A stretch of 64,000 bases of DNA from JAJRVM01 sp041752115 (GCA_041752115.1 JBGSHS010000164.1:1-64000); one strand, 5' to 3'; positions 34,866 through 44,059 are shown, counted from the first letter of the stretch. Program-made: numbers and translations. The notes: a model not told the origin generated them from the letters alone.

Positions 34866-36881
34866 TCACTGCGTCGCAGTGTTCGCGGAGGCTCGCGGTG
34901 CCGCGTCGGCGGGCGGTTTGGGGCGCCCTCCTCGTCCCTGAGGGATTTCGTCACGAGTGATGACGCCATCTTGATTCTTGTCGAGTTGATCGAACATGCC
35001 CTGCATCTGTTCCGGCAACTCCGCTTTGGTCACCTGGCCGTCACCATCTTTGTCGAAGCCGGCGAATCCAGGACCACCGCGGCCCTCCGGCCGCCCCTTG
35101 GGAACGGCGTCGCCGCCGCTGGCTTCCGCCGGCTTGCCGCCGACTGCTTCCGCCGGCTTGCCGCCGGTAGCCGGCGGGTTTTCGCCTGTGGGTGCTTCTG
35201 CCGCCGCGTCATCGTCTGCTCCCACTCCCGCGCCTTCTTCCCCATTGGGGGCGTCTTCGGCCGCCGCCTTCTCCTGCTTGCGCTGAGCGGCGTTTTCCTC
35301 GTCGACCAGACCGGACGGGTTCAAGACGACGACGTCACCTTCGCTGAGTCCTTCTTTGATTTGCACGAACTTGTCGTTCGTCTTGCCCAGCACCGCCGCG
35401 CGCTTGACCACGGAACCGTTTTCCCTCACATAACACCAGTTCTGGCTCCCACGCTGAACGATGGCCTGAATGGGGATACTTAATACGTCCTGCAACTTCT
35501 CCACATCGATTTCCACGACCGCCGTCATACCAGGTTTCAGCTGCGACACCTCTTCGTCGATCGTCACGAGCGTTTTGTAGACTTTTGTGTCCGAAGCGAG
35601 CCAGCCTCCCTGGTCGGGCAGCACCGCTACCGACTTGACTGTTCCCGGGTAACTCCGATCGGGGAACGCGTCGACGCGAATCGCACACTTCAGCCCGGGA
35701 CGCACCTGGTCGAGCACCGACTCATGAACTGCCGTATTGACCTGCATGATCGCCAGGTTGGGAAGAGTGAGGATCTCCTGCCGTTCCCGCACGAAAGCCC
35801 CTTCCTCGATCACGTCCCCACGATTGAACCGACCTTCCCCCACGGCATAAGCAACCATTCCGTCTTGCGGAGCGTAGATCTTGCACTTCTCCAGCTGCAT
35901 CGTGTAGCGGTCGTACCGCTCTTTCTCCTTCTCGTAGGCTCGATCCGCCGCATCCCGTGCCGCCTCGGCCTGCGCCAGTGCCGATTTGTTGTTTCGCTCC
36001 ACCTGCTCGAGATTTCGCTTCGCTGTCTCAAACTTCCCCTGGCGGCTCAGCTTCTCCATCTCATAGGTGTACTTCTGCAACTGCTTGGCCCGCGCCATCT
36101 GACTGGCCAGGTTCGAATCGGCTTTGAGCAGTTCGAGCTTGGCCGCTGCCAGATCCCCTTTGCTCTTGTAACCCAACTGATAGAGCTGCTCGAACGCGTC
36201 ACGATCCGACTTGCGAATCATCTGCTGCGCGCGCGCTGTCTGAATCTCCATCTCAAGGTTTTGCAGCTCAATCTGGAACGTTCCCCCCGTTTCATCCTCG
36301 TACGAATCCTTGTCCAGTTCGGTGAGCCGCATCTGCAACTCCGCGTCGGCCAGATCGGTCTCGTTCTGAGTTATTTGGTTTTCGTACTTGGAGTTAGCCT
36401 GGATCTTCTCCGCCTCGGCCCGCTGCAACGAAAGGAACTGACTGTCCAAGCGTTCTTTGAGCGGAGCGGAATCGAGCTCGACCAGCAAGTCGCCCTTCTT
36501 CACCGAGCTGCCGTTAGCAACGATGAACAGGATTTGAGTACCCGTCACTCCCGACCGATCCCCCCCAAAGTTCTCGACTTCGCAAATGATCTCCTCGGTC
36601 TGCTGACTCTCCAGATTCCCACGCTCCGTCACCGTGATCGGCAATGTCCCACGCTTGACCGTGAAGAAAACCAGATCATCCGATGGCTGAGCGGAGTCGT
36701 CGAGCAGCATCTTTGCGCCCAGCAGCAACAGAACGGACGCGGCGACAATGATCACCGGCAACAGCCAGCGCCGCCGACGCACGCCCCAGCTGGGAGGGAT
36801 CGTCTCGGTCGGTATCGCAGGATGCGAAGGATGCGCTGTATGGGTTTTCGTGTCGCCTCGTGGAGACTGAATCACGCTCAT
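34866..36881 (-). CDS. HlyD/MacA-type membrane fusion protein with C-terminal EF-hand pair
   Basis: A 671-residue periplasmic adaptor: membrane helix (WLLPVIIVAASVLLLLGAKM, about 38-57), biotinyl-lipoyl-like part (GSSVKKGDLLVELDSAPL), a long coiled coil (about 140-315), the returning lipoyl half (IYAPQDGMVAYAVGEGRFNR) and the beta-barrel region (VVEIDVEKLQDVLSIPIQAI). After a low-complexity Ala/Gly/Pro linker with two GGKPAEA copies, two perfect 12-residue EF-hand loops occur at 610-621 (DKDGDGQVTKAE) and 634-645 (DKNQDGVITRDE). Ca2+ binding is strongly suggested by loop residues 1, 3, 5, 6, 9 and 12. The EF-hand tail is not part of the usual family. Confidence 0.9.
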   Translation of the reverse strand: MSVIQSPRGDTKTHTAHPSHPAIPTETIPPSWGVRRRRWLLPVIIVAASVLLLLGAKMLLDDSAQPSDDLVFFTVKRGTLPITVTERGNLESQQTEEIICEVENFGGDRSGVTGTQILFIVANGSSVKKGDLLVELDSAPLKERLDSQFLSLQRAEAEKIQANSKYENQITQNETDLADAELQMRLTELDKDSYEDETGGTFQIELQNLEMEIQTARAQQMIRKSDRDAFEQLYQLGYKSKGDLAAAKLELLKADSNLASQMARAKQLQKYTYEMEKLSRQGKFETAKRNLEQVERNNKSALAQAEAARDAADRAYEKEKERYDRYTMQLEKCKIYAPQDGMVAYAVGEGRFNRGDVIEEGAFVRERQEILTLPNLAIMQVNTAVHESVLDQVRPGLKCAIRVDAFPDRSYPGTVKSVAVLPDQGGWLASDTKVYKTLVTIDEEVSQLKPGMTAVVEIDVEKLQDVLSIPIQAIVQRGSQNWCYVRENGSVVKRAAVLGKTNDKFVQIKEGLSEGDVVVLNPSGLVDEENAAQRKQEKAAAEDAPNGEEGAGVGADDDAAAEAPTGENPPATGGKPAEAVGGKPAEASGGDAVPKGRPEGRGGPGFAGFDKDGDGQVTKAELPEQMQGMFDQLDKNQDGVITRDEIPQGRGGRPKPPADAAPRASANTATQ

Positions 36882-37487
36882 TGTTCATATGCTCCCATCG
36901 CCAGAGGCAGCCTGCGCGGCTGCCCGGCTCTTTCCATCCTATTCTCAACCGGGAGAACCAGCCATAAGCAACTCCTGGCCGTTGTCGACCGAGGACTTGC
37001 CAAAGCCGGGAAAATTGAACGACAGGCTGGACTGCCCCAAGATCTGCCTGACGGCAACTGCTCAGGAGACGCGCCGGAGCGTTCGACTTCGCGGTGGGAC
37101 GCGCTGGAGGGCGTTTCTTCAGATTAGACCAAATCGCTTGGCTCTGCCACCAAATTAAGCCCAAGCCGCGCATGACGAGCGGGGCCGCTGATTTCCCCAC
37201 AACCAATCGTCATGTTCCCTGACTCCAAGCAACCCCGCAGCGAGCCCTTTGTTTCGCCGTAAATCAACCCAAACACGCCAGCTTCACCGTTAACTACCGC
37301 TTCTGGGGATACTTGTGCCCCAGCATCCGGCCCCGCCGCAGGGATGAAGAAGGGCCATCCTCAGTGCTCCGTGACAGCTAGGAATCCGACAGAAAACCGC
37401 AGAACGTCGAACACGCAGCCGCAGAACGAAGAAGGAAGAGAAGGCATTGCCTGCGCGGCCGACGGCAAAGGAGATGCTTCCACTCGG

Positions 37488-37540
37488 CAATTGGACATTC
37501 CTTGTTCGATATTCTACGGTTCAGAAGCCTCCGTGAACTA
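37488..37540 (+). repeat. Fragment of the interspersed family A
   Basis: ATTGGACATTCCTTGTTCGA followed by TATTCTACGGTTCAGAAGCC matches the centre of the element at 3375-3727 and, inverted, of the one at 7413-7768. The flanking GCATTGTCGCATT blocks are not present, so it is a partial copy. Confidence 0.7.
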
Positions 37541-37614
37541 CGCCGCAAGCGGTGCATCCGCAGCCAGATGCTGGAAAATGAGGGTCGTTTGTCTTGCTGC
37601 GAGAATTCGAGTTT

Positions 37615-37705
37615 CACTGGCTTTGCCAGCGCTCCGCCGGCTATTGGGCAGGGCACACGGGCGGAGCCAGTGCCACCCAACCCGAAAATCAGCTGTCTCA
37701 AAGCA
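37615..37705 (+). repeat. Interspersed repeat family B, copy 2
   Basis: CACTGGCTTTGCCAGCGCTC, CGCCGGCTATTGGGCAGGGC, CACACGGGCGGAGCCAGTG, CACCCAACCCGAAAAT and AGCTGTCT follow the same order as at 22995-23088. Differences are single bases. The left end (AGTGCTCCGTGACAGC) is displaced to 37362, as if the family A fragment had been inserted within this copy. Confidence 0.75.
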
Positions 37706-37896
37706 CTCAGAAACAGTGTCGACATGGGCGGCTCCTGCCCTGTTTCAGCCAGGTCGAGCCACGAGCAATGAGCAATGAAGTTCAGCTGCAGATTGCCTAC
37801 TTTGCCTTGAGTTCAACGTCGGTTTGCTTCTACAATCCCGGCGCAGTGGTCCCAGCTCTTCATTACTAGTAACGCTCTCAGGGCCGGCGGTATTCT

Positions 37897-38553
37897 ATGC
37901 TCGTGGAAGTTGCCGAAATCGTCGCCATGCAGCAGGCTTGCATTACGCGTTGGCACCAGCAGGGAGTCGATAATCCCTACGCGGGTTTTCAACGCATCGC
38001 TTGCCATGAGTGCTCGCTCAATTTCCAGCTATGGCATCAGGAGGACGCGGCTCGTAACCCGGCGGCCAGCGACGCCGAGATCGCGTTGGTAAAACGGACT
38101 ATCGACGGTCTCAATCAGCAGCGAAACGACTGCATTGAGTTGATGGATGGCTGGATCGCCCAGGAGTTGCATCGAAGGCGGGTGACATCCCGAAACGCTC
38201 CCCTCAACTCCGAAACCCCGGGGAGTGTGATCGACCGCCTTGCCATCCAGACTTTGCGTATCTTTTATCTGCAGCAGCAGCTGCCGCGGACCGATGTCTC
38301 CCGCGATCATTGCGAATCGGTCAACCAGAAACTGGCGATCTGCATCGAACAGCGACGTGACCTGACAGCGAGCCTCCACCAGCTAATGCTTGATCTGGCG
38401 GGTGGTCGCAAGCGGCACAAAATCTACCGCCAATTCAAGATGTACAACGATCCCACGCTCAATCCGTACCTTTACCATGCCGAATCCAAGATCCGGCACG
38501 ACCTGTCCGTTGTGGCAGAGATGACAATCGCAGGCATGCGGTCGGCGGCATAG
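37897..38553 (+). CDS. DUF4254 family protein
   Basis: A 218-residue soluble, mostly helical protein recognised as DUF4254 by IACHECSLNFQLWHQEDAAR in the N-terminal part and by QFKMYNDPTLNPYLYHAE near the C-terminus. The ATG at 37897 is the start of the conserved frame; a weak ribosome site (agggccggcgg) precedes it. Members are often found among glycosyltransferase and LPS genes, but its function is not known and its neighbours here do not suggest one. Confidence 0.75.
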   Translation: MLVEVAEIVAMQQACITRWHQQGVDNPYAGFQRIACHECSLNFQLWHQEDAARNPAASDAEIALVKRTIDGLNQQRNDCIELMDGWIAQELHRRRVTSRNAPLNSETPGSVIDRLAIQTLRIFYLQQQLPRTDVSRDHCESVNQKLAICIEQRRDLTASLHQLMLDLAGGRKRHKIYRQFKMYNDPTLNPYLYHAESKIRHDLSVVAEMTIAGMRSAA

Positions 38554-39239
38554 GACGGCGGGCAGCACGAGCGCGTAATCGCAGCGAGCTGTCCTACCGC
38601 GTTGAGCGAAGCCGTTGTGAGCAATCGCCAGCAGGGCGCTCGCCACTCGCATGGTCCTCAGTTCGGTTTCCCTGTCGGTCCGTTGCGGATGGACCAAACG
38701 AGAACTCAGTTCGCCCCGCCTGGAGATCATGACGCGACTCGGCAGGTCGTGATGCGGGTTTTGCTCGGACGCACGGGCTAACGGCCGCGATTTGCCAATT
38801 GGTTGACGCAAAAGTACGATTGGATGGAGCAGCGGATGGGATGGGGCTGGTCGGCCAGTCCACTCGAGGGGGTAGCCTGTGACCAGTGGTTCCCGCAGGC
38901 CTGACACGGGTCGGAGACGGTCTGCGAATTGATCGTCGGAGGGCGTATACAGCGGCTCGAACGTGTCATGGCGGCCAGCCTGCTGATTGACCCTACTGCG
39001 TGGTTGACCCTACTACGTGGTTGACTTGGGTTTGGCGATGCAGAGCGCTACAATGTCGCGGGGTAGGCTGGGGAGACGCTGGGGCTGCAGCAGTCGGGAG
39101 CTGACGCCGAGTTGGGGTCGATCAGTGTCGCAGGTAGGCGTGGGAGTTGGTGCATGGGAGCTGGGACCGTCGGAGCTGGGACTCTCGTGCTGTGTTGGAA
39201 CGTTGCGTGGCTGGAAAATACGGGACGACTGTGAACGGG
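38554..39239. other. Gene-free region before the PDZ protein
   Basis: No gene is seen; the long minus-strand frame here overlaps the DUF4254 gene and is a shadow. A 17-bp tandem repeat TTGACCCTACTRCGTGG begins at 38987 and 39004, with a third TTGAC at 39021. The TTGAC element recurs every 17 bases and resembles a -35 box; TACAAT at 39049-39054 is the nearest -10-like hexamer, but its spacing from the last TTGACT (22 bases) is too long. Confidence 0.45.
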
Positions 39240-40805
39240 ATGAAAGCAGATCAACGAATGGGAGGCGGTCGCGCGGGCGTCGCGGCTGCAGCTCAGCAAT
39301 CACAACAGACGCGGTCAAATTGCGCGATGTCCGGCACGGGCGGTCAGGGGCACCCACGGGCTCGAATCACGTTCGTGGGTCTAGGGCTGATCTGTCTGGG
39401 GCTCGTTCATCTGGGTTCGGGGATAGGAAGTCGAGCGATCGGGGTCGACGACGGTGTGTGGGGACAGGAGTTGGAGGTTCCGTCTTCGCTCTTCGCGCCG
39501 CGCCACGGCGAGCCCACGGCCGAACAGGTGGCCCAATGGGTGAGGGACCTGGACGACGATCGATTCGTCGTTCGGCGCAATGCGACGGATCGTCTGATCT
39601 CGGCTGGGATGTGCGCGGTCGAGCCGGTTGCGAAGGCCGTTGAAGGGGCGAATCTCGAAGTGTCCACGCGCGGGGTGTTTGTGCTGCGTGAACTGGCTCT
39701 CAGCTCCGACGTCGGCACTCAGGACGCCGCTCTGCAGGCCCTGCAGCAGTTGTCGCTCTCGCCGGCCCGGTCTGCCGCTCGACTGGCGCAGTCAGCCATT
39801 GGAGCGATGGAAGACGTGCGTCAAGAACGGGCGATGAAGCAGCTGGAGCAGTTAGGCGCGACGATTACGGTTTCGGACCGATCGGTTGGGTTTCAGCTGA
39901 CACAGACGCTGGTCGTGGATATTGGAGCGACGTGGGAGGGGACGGCAGAGGATCTGCATCGTCTGAAATGGCTGCGTGACGTACAGGAGATCAGCTTTTC
40001 GGGTGAACGCATCAACGATGTCTGCCTGAGGTCGTTGGTTCATCTGCAGAATCTCAACCGCATCTCATTTCGCCACGCGGGCATCACGGACGATGGGCTT
40101 CGTCTACTTGCGTCACTCAAGAGCTTGACAACGATCGACTTGATGTACACGCCGGTGACCGACGCGGGATTAGAGCATTTGAAGGAGATGAAGAGCGTCC
40201 GGTTGATTCGGTGCTATGGCACCGACGTCACGCAGGAGGCTGCGGAGCGATTTCAGCAGCAGGTGGCCAACGTCCAGGTCGACCACAAGGTTGGCGCCTT
40301 CCTGGGGGTGGTTTGCCAGCAAGCGCCCTGGCCGTGCGAAGTGACTCAGGTCAAGAGCAACAGTGCCGCCATGCAGGGAGGCATTCGCGAAAGCGACATC
40401 ATCGTCCGATATGACGGTCAACCGGTGGCCAACTTTGACGAACTGCGGAAATTGATCGGCCGCAACAAGGTGGGCGACACGGTGGCGGTGGAGGTGGCCC
40501 GTGGTGCGACGATGGAGGAGTTGGTACTTCCGCGTCTGCCGGGCGTCCACTTGGGTCTCGAAGGGGAGACAACTCCTTACGGCTGCAAAGTCAATCAGGT
40601 CGAACCGCAGGGAGCGGCTGCCAAGGCGGGGTTGCGCTCTGGCGACGTCATCACGTTGATCGACGAGGAACGAGTAACGGACGTCGACCAGCTGAAGAAG
40701 ATCTACGCGAAGCGAATCGCGGTCAAGCAGTCCGAGCTGCAGGTGATGCGTAACTCGCAGATCGTGCGGACCAAAGTGACGTTTGGCGAGTGGAGCGATT
40801 TATGA
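39240..40805 (+). CDS. Membrane-anchored HEAT/LRR/PDZ protein
   Basis: Roughly 521 residues. After a short basic leader comes a signal or anchor helix (ITFVGLGLICLGLVHLGSGI), a HEAT-like segment on damaged-repeat pattern (RFVVRRNATDRLISAGMCAV, EPVAKAVEGANLEVSTRGVF), then leucine-rich repeats of the TDDGL type (ITDDGLRLLASLKSLTTIDL, VTDAGLEHLKEM). Two PDZ domains follow: FLGVVCQQ with SAAMQGGIRESDIIVRYDG, and VHLGLEGE with GAAAKAGLRSGDVITLID. No protease domain is present, so it is probably a binding or scaffold protein outside the cytoplasm. The start is uncertain: ATGs at 39240, 39258 and 39327 all lack a good ribosome site. Confidence 0.8.
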   Translation: MKADQRMGGGRAGVAAAAQQSQQTRSNCAMSGTGGQGHPRARITFVGLGLICLGLVHLGSGIGSRAIGVDDGVWGQELEVPSSLFAPRHGEPTAEQVAQWVRDLDDDRFVVRRNATDRLISAGMCAVEPVAKAVEGANLEVSTRGVFVLRELALSSDVGTQDAALQALQQLSLSPARSAARLAQSAIGAMEDVRQERAMKQLEQLGATITVSDRSVGFQLTQTLVVDIGATWEGTAEDLHRLKWLRDVQEISFSGERINDVCLRSLVHLQNLNRISFRHAGITDDGLRLLASLKSLTTIDLMYTPVTDAGLEHLKEMKSVRLIRCYGTDVTQEAAERFQQQVANVQVDHKVGAFLGVVCQQAPWPCEVTQVKSNSAAMQGGIRESDIIVRYDGQPVANFDELRKLIGRNKVGDTVAVEVARGATMEELVLPRLPGVHLGLEGETTPYGCKVNQVEPQGAAAKAGLRSGDVITLIDEERVTDVDQLKKIYAKRIAVKQSELQVMRNSQIVRTKVTFGEWSDL

Positions 40806-40849
40806 TCGGTTGCGGTCTGCCGGATCGAGTTCCTCGAGAGCTGTGAACT

Positions 40850-41131
40850 ATGGCCGATGACGACCTGATTCTCTGTGTCCGGTGTCTTGCCACGCTGAGG
40901 CCCGGCGCGGGGAATTTCTGGGTGGTCCACATCGATGCGGTCGCCGATCCCACTCCACCGGCATTCACCGAGCAGGAAGTGTGTCGTGACGTGCAGAGCC
41001 AGTGGGCTCAGCTCGTGCAGGAAATGCGAGACATCTCTCCACGCGAGGCGATGGACCAGGTTCATCGCCACGTCGTGGTCCACTTGTGCAATCGCTGTTT
41101 CGCCCGGTGGATTGAGGATCCGGCCAACTGA
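40850..41131 (+). CDS. Small hypothetical protein with two CxxC pairs
   Basis: A 93-residue protein beginning MADDDLILCVRCLATLRPGA. The pairs CVRC (residues 9-12) and CNRC (near residue 82, HLCNRCFARWIE) could bind a metal ion such as zinc between the two ends of the chain. A charged helical middle (VCRDVQSQWAQLVQEMRDIS) lies between. Its family is not recognised. It lies 44 bases after the PDZ protein gene on the same strand and may be co-transcribed. Confidence 0.65.
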   Translation: MADDDLILCVRCLATLRPGAGNFWVVHIDAVADPTPPAFTEQEVCRDVQSQWAQLVQEMRDISPREAMDQVHRHVVVHLCNRCFARWIEDPAN

Positions 41132-41290
41132 AACTGCGAGCGCGATTCTGCGGTGCGCCGCTGCGAATGATGAATCGACGACCGATCCCATGGCGAACGA
41201 AGCCCGCCCGGTAGTTGTCGAGCGGGAAGCGAGTTTTCTCGAGTTTCTATCGCCAGGTGGTTCGGCTCGGGAATGACGGCATCGCTTTCG

Positions 41291-41335
41291 TCATTGGGTA
41301 CTTCGTCATTGGGTACTTCGTCATTGGGTACTTCG
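41291..41335. repeat. 15-bp tandem repeat, three perfect units
   Basis: TCATTGGGTACTTCG begins at 41291, 41306 and 41321 with no mismatches. The unit differs from that at 4091, but the period is the same. It lies 42 bases downstream of the oxidoreductase stop on the minus strand. Confidence 0.95.
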
Positions 41336-41376
41336 CCATTCGTCATGCCAGTGGGGTGTCGCCGCATCGAGCTCAG

Positions 41377-42450
41377 TCACGGAGTGTCTGGCAGGGCCGT
41401 GACGTCGACCCCCAGTTCGGCCAATCGTGCGACGGCCTCTTGCCGCGCCGCGTTGAGCACCGAGGCCAAGGTCACGGCGGCTCCGTCCTGCTGCTTGCTT
41501 ACGTCGGCCGCTGTCATGAAGGCGTAAATCTCGAGTGTCTCCGCTCGAGCGACCGGTTCCTGGCGGGAGCGGAAGAACCGTGCGATTTCGATGATCAAGG
41601 GCAGGTATCCTTCATAACTGCCGACGTCCAGGATCCCTTTCGTGCCGAACGCCCGTCCACCGTAGCCGTGGGTTCCGGCCCGCAGACCTCGGAACGTGCC
41701 GATTCGACCCCGCGGCCATAGCCCCACCACCAGGTCCGACTCGGGCGTGGTGACGCGCCGTACCGATTCACAGCCCGTCTGCATGACGGTAAACAGAGTC
41801 TCAACGCCGTGGATGCCATACCAATACAGGTCCGGATGAGTGGGTTCCAGGGGAGCGGGACTGAAGGCGTCGCAACCCATCACATCTCCGATGGCTCCCG
41901 AGCGTGCCTGTTGAGCCCCTTTCACGTACCGGAGAGATGACGAGGAGAACACCGGCGTCCCGAATTTTTCGGCTGCCAGAAAGATCGCCACGACGTCGCT
42001 GAGCGATCCGGCGGTGGGCTTATCGACGAACACCGGTTTGCCGGCACGCAACACGGGCAGGGCCTGTTCGAGATGCGGCCGACCGTCGTTGGTTTCCAGC
42101 AATACGCCGTCAACGCGCTGCAGCAGTTGATCAATGGAATCGACGATTTCGACCCCCATTTCCTGGACCTGACGCGTGTACTCCGGAACCCGGCTGACGC
42201 TGGACTCGATATCGCGACTTCCCTGGGGGTAAGCGGCCACGACGCGCATGCCAGCCAGCTGCTCGTCCGGATCCTCCCGATTGAACTCCTTGGTGAAGGC
42301 AATCGCATGGCTGGTATCGAGGCCAATGATTCCGATGCGGAACGTTGCGGGTTCGTCGGCTCGCACGCTGCCAACGCCAGCGGCAGCCAAGCAGGCAATG
42401 CCGGAGATTAAGATCATGGTCAACTGGCTGCGTCGGAAAGCCCGTTTCAT
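41377..42450 (-). CDS. Exported Gfo/Idh/MocA-family oxidoreductase
   Basis: A 357-residue protein: a signal peptide (MKRAFRRSQLTMILISGIAC, cleavage near VRADE), then a Rossmann fold (FRIGIIGLDTSHAIAFTKEF), the VLLETNDGRPHLEQ segment and the KP motif (AGKPVFVDKPTAGS), in which the Lys is the usual catalytic or NAD-binding one. The C-terminal alpha/beta domain includes HPDLYWYGIHGVETLF. GAGG upstream supports ATG 42450; the in-frame ATG at 42483 would spoil the signal peptide. A secreted member of a normally cytosolic NAD(P) family is typical of planctomycetes; the substrate is unknown. It is probably the last gene of the operon starting at 48145. Confidence 0.85.
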   Translation of the reverse strand: MKRAFRRSQLTMILISGIACLAAAGVGSVRADEPATFRIGIIGLDTSHAIAFTKEFNREDPDEQLAGMRVVAAYPQGSRDIESSVSRVPEYTRQVQEMGVEIVDSIDQLLQRVDGVLLETNDGRPHLEQALPVLRAGKPVFVDKPTAGSLSDVVAIFLAAEKFGTPVFSSSSLRYVKGAQQARSGAIGDVMGCDAFSPAPLEPTHPDLYWYGIHGVETLFTVMQTGCESVRRVTTPESDLVVGLWPRGRIGTFRGLRAGTHGYGGRAFGTKGILDVGSYEGYLPLIIEIARFFRSRQEPVARAETLEIYAFMTAADVSKQQDGAAVTLASVLNAARQEAVARLAELGVDVTALPDTP

Positions 42451-42624
42451 CGTTGCGGTTCCTCGTGTTGGTTGAATCTTCATTCAATAACGTGCGCCGT
42501 TCGTCCTTGGCAGCGGCGTGCCGCTCTGTTGCGATCGTTGCCTCAGGTCCGGACAGCTCGGCGATGCAACTTCATTGCCTGGCGGAGAACAGCGTGCCTG
42601 GGAGAACAGCGTGCCCGGCCCGCT

Positions 42625-43908
42625 TCACACCTGGGGTTGCCAGCCGGGTTCGTATTCGCGTCCCCACAACGGCTCGGCAGTCGGATTGTTCAGGATGTGC
42701 CCATTGCTCGGATCGATCTGCAGCGTCTGGCCCGTGCGCACGGCGATGTTTCCCAGATGGCAGAGCAACGTGCTCTTGTGCCCCTCTTCGATGTCCGCCG
42801 ACGGTCTGCCACCGTGGCGGATACAGCTGAGAAAGTTGTCGAAGTGCTCAGCGTCGCCCCCTGCGCCACTCTGTTCGGCAATCAGTTTTCGCTGCATGTC
42901 ATAGATGCGGTAGCCAATGTCAAACAGCTCAAGAGTCCCATCGTCGCCGTGGAACGTGACGCCGAATGCCGAGCCACCCGGTCCCATGGGGAAACAACTC
43001 AGCCCTTCCCAGAGGATGGCTCGCGGGCCGAATTCGAAAGTGGCCAGATGTGTGTCAGGCGTTTCCTGATCGTCGTCAAAACGGTAACGCCCGCCCGAGG
43101 AGGTGACGCGCGTGGGAAAGTCCACTCCCATGCCCCAGCGCGCCAGATCGAGTGCATGCACTCCGTTGTTGCCCAGTTCGCCATTGCCCCAGTGCCAGTG
43201 CCAGTGCCAGTTGTAATGGAGCAAGTTGTCTTTGAAGGGGCGCCGCGGTGCCGGGCCTTGCCAGAGATCAAAGTTGAGCCAGGGAGGGACATCCGTCGGT
43301 TGGCCCACTCCGATCGACGGTCGCCGGTTCGCATACCAGCAGCGCACGTACTTCACCGGTCCGATCTCCCCCTCATGCAACTTCTGCATGGCTTCCATGA
43401 CGGGCAGCCAGCTGCGTCGCTGCGTGCCCATTGTGACAACCCGATCGTTCTTGCGGGCGGCCTGAACCGACCACTCCCCTTCCTGAGCCGAATAGCTGCA
43501 CGGTTTCTCGCAGTAAACATGCTTGCCTGCACTGCAGCCCAGGATGGTGGCCGGCGCGTGCCAGTGGTTAGGTGCGGCGATGGCCAACACATCGACGCGG
43601 GAATCGTCCAGGATGCGGCGAACGTCCTCGACCGTTGCTGGAGCCTTACCAGCTACCTGGGCCACGGCTCCGGCCGCACGTTCTGAGGCACGCGAATCCA
43701 CGTCACAGACATAAGCCACCTCCACACCAGGCTGCCTCGAAAACCCCAGCGCCAGATCGCGTCCCCGACCGTTCACCCCCATGACTCCGACCACAATCGC
43801 TTCGCTGGCGCTGGTCGCCTCCTGTGCTCCGGCCACTGCGGCCCAGGCGGCCAAGCCGGTCCCTGCGCCCAGTTCCAGAAATCGTCGTCGGTTGACTACA
43901 TGACTCAT
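42625..43908 (-). CDS. Gfo/Idh/MocA-family oxidoreductase with Tat signal
   Basis: A 427-residue protein with a twin-arginine signal (NRRRFLELGAGTGLAAWAAV), so it is exported folded, presumably with its nicotinamide cofactor. Motifs: VVGVMGVNGRGRDLALGFSR, VAYVCDVDSR, LAIAAPNHWHAPATI and GKHVYCEKPCSYSAQEGEW with the EKP Lys. Then follow YNWHWHWHWGNGELGNNGVH and DLARWGMGVDFPTRV of the planctomycete subgroup. GGGAGG, seven bases upstream, sets ATG 43908. It lies 151 bases downstream of the HzsA-related gene on the same strand. The substrate cannot be inferred. Confidence 0.92.
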   Translation of the reverse strand: MSHVVNRRRFLELGAGTGLAAWAAVAGAQEATSASEAIVVGVMGVNGRGRDLALGFSRQPGVEVAYVCDVDSRASERAAGAVAQVAGKAPATVEDVRRILDDSRVDVLAIAAPNHWHAPATILGCSAGKHVYCEKPCSYSAQEGEWSVQAARKNDRVVTMGTQRRSWLPVMEAMQKLHEGEIGPVKYVRCWYANRRPSIGVGQPTDVPPWLNFDLWQGPAPRRPFKDNLLHYNWHWHWHWGNGELGNNGVHALDLARWGMGVDFPTRVTSSGGRYRFDDDQETPDTHLATFEFGPRAILWEGLSCFPMGPGGSAFGVTFHGDDGTLELFDIGYRIYDMQRKLIAEQSGAGGDAEHFDNFLSCIRHGGRPSADIEEGHKSTLLCHLGNIAVRTGQTLQIDPSNGHILNNPTAEPLWGREYEPGWQPQV

Positions 43909-44059
43909 TCCACTACCTCCCTCAGGCGACCGGGTCGCCAGCCAAACCAGGAAACCACTCACACCCCGGTGCGTCGAACGCTGCTCGCTCGACCGCCCCC
44001 TTCCGCCACCACTCGCACGTTGCCTTCGCTGACTCGGTCTTCTGAGGGCGTGATCATGC

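Larger units (their letters stand above)
36882..37896. other. Gene-poor region with two kinds of repeat
   Basis: About 1 kb without a convincing gene, upstream of the membrane fusion protein (minus) and the DUF4254 gene (plus). Between 37360 and 37710 it carries pieces of both interspersed families (listed separately); AGTGCTCCGTGACAGC at 37362-37377 matches the left end of repeat family B. Promoters for the flanking genes were not identified. Confidence 0.5.
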
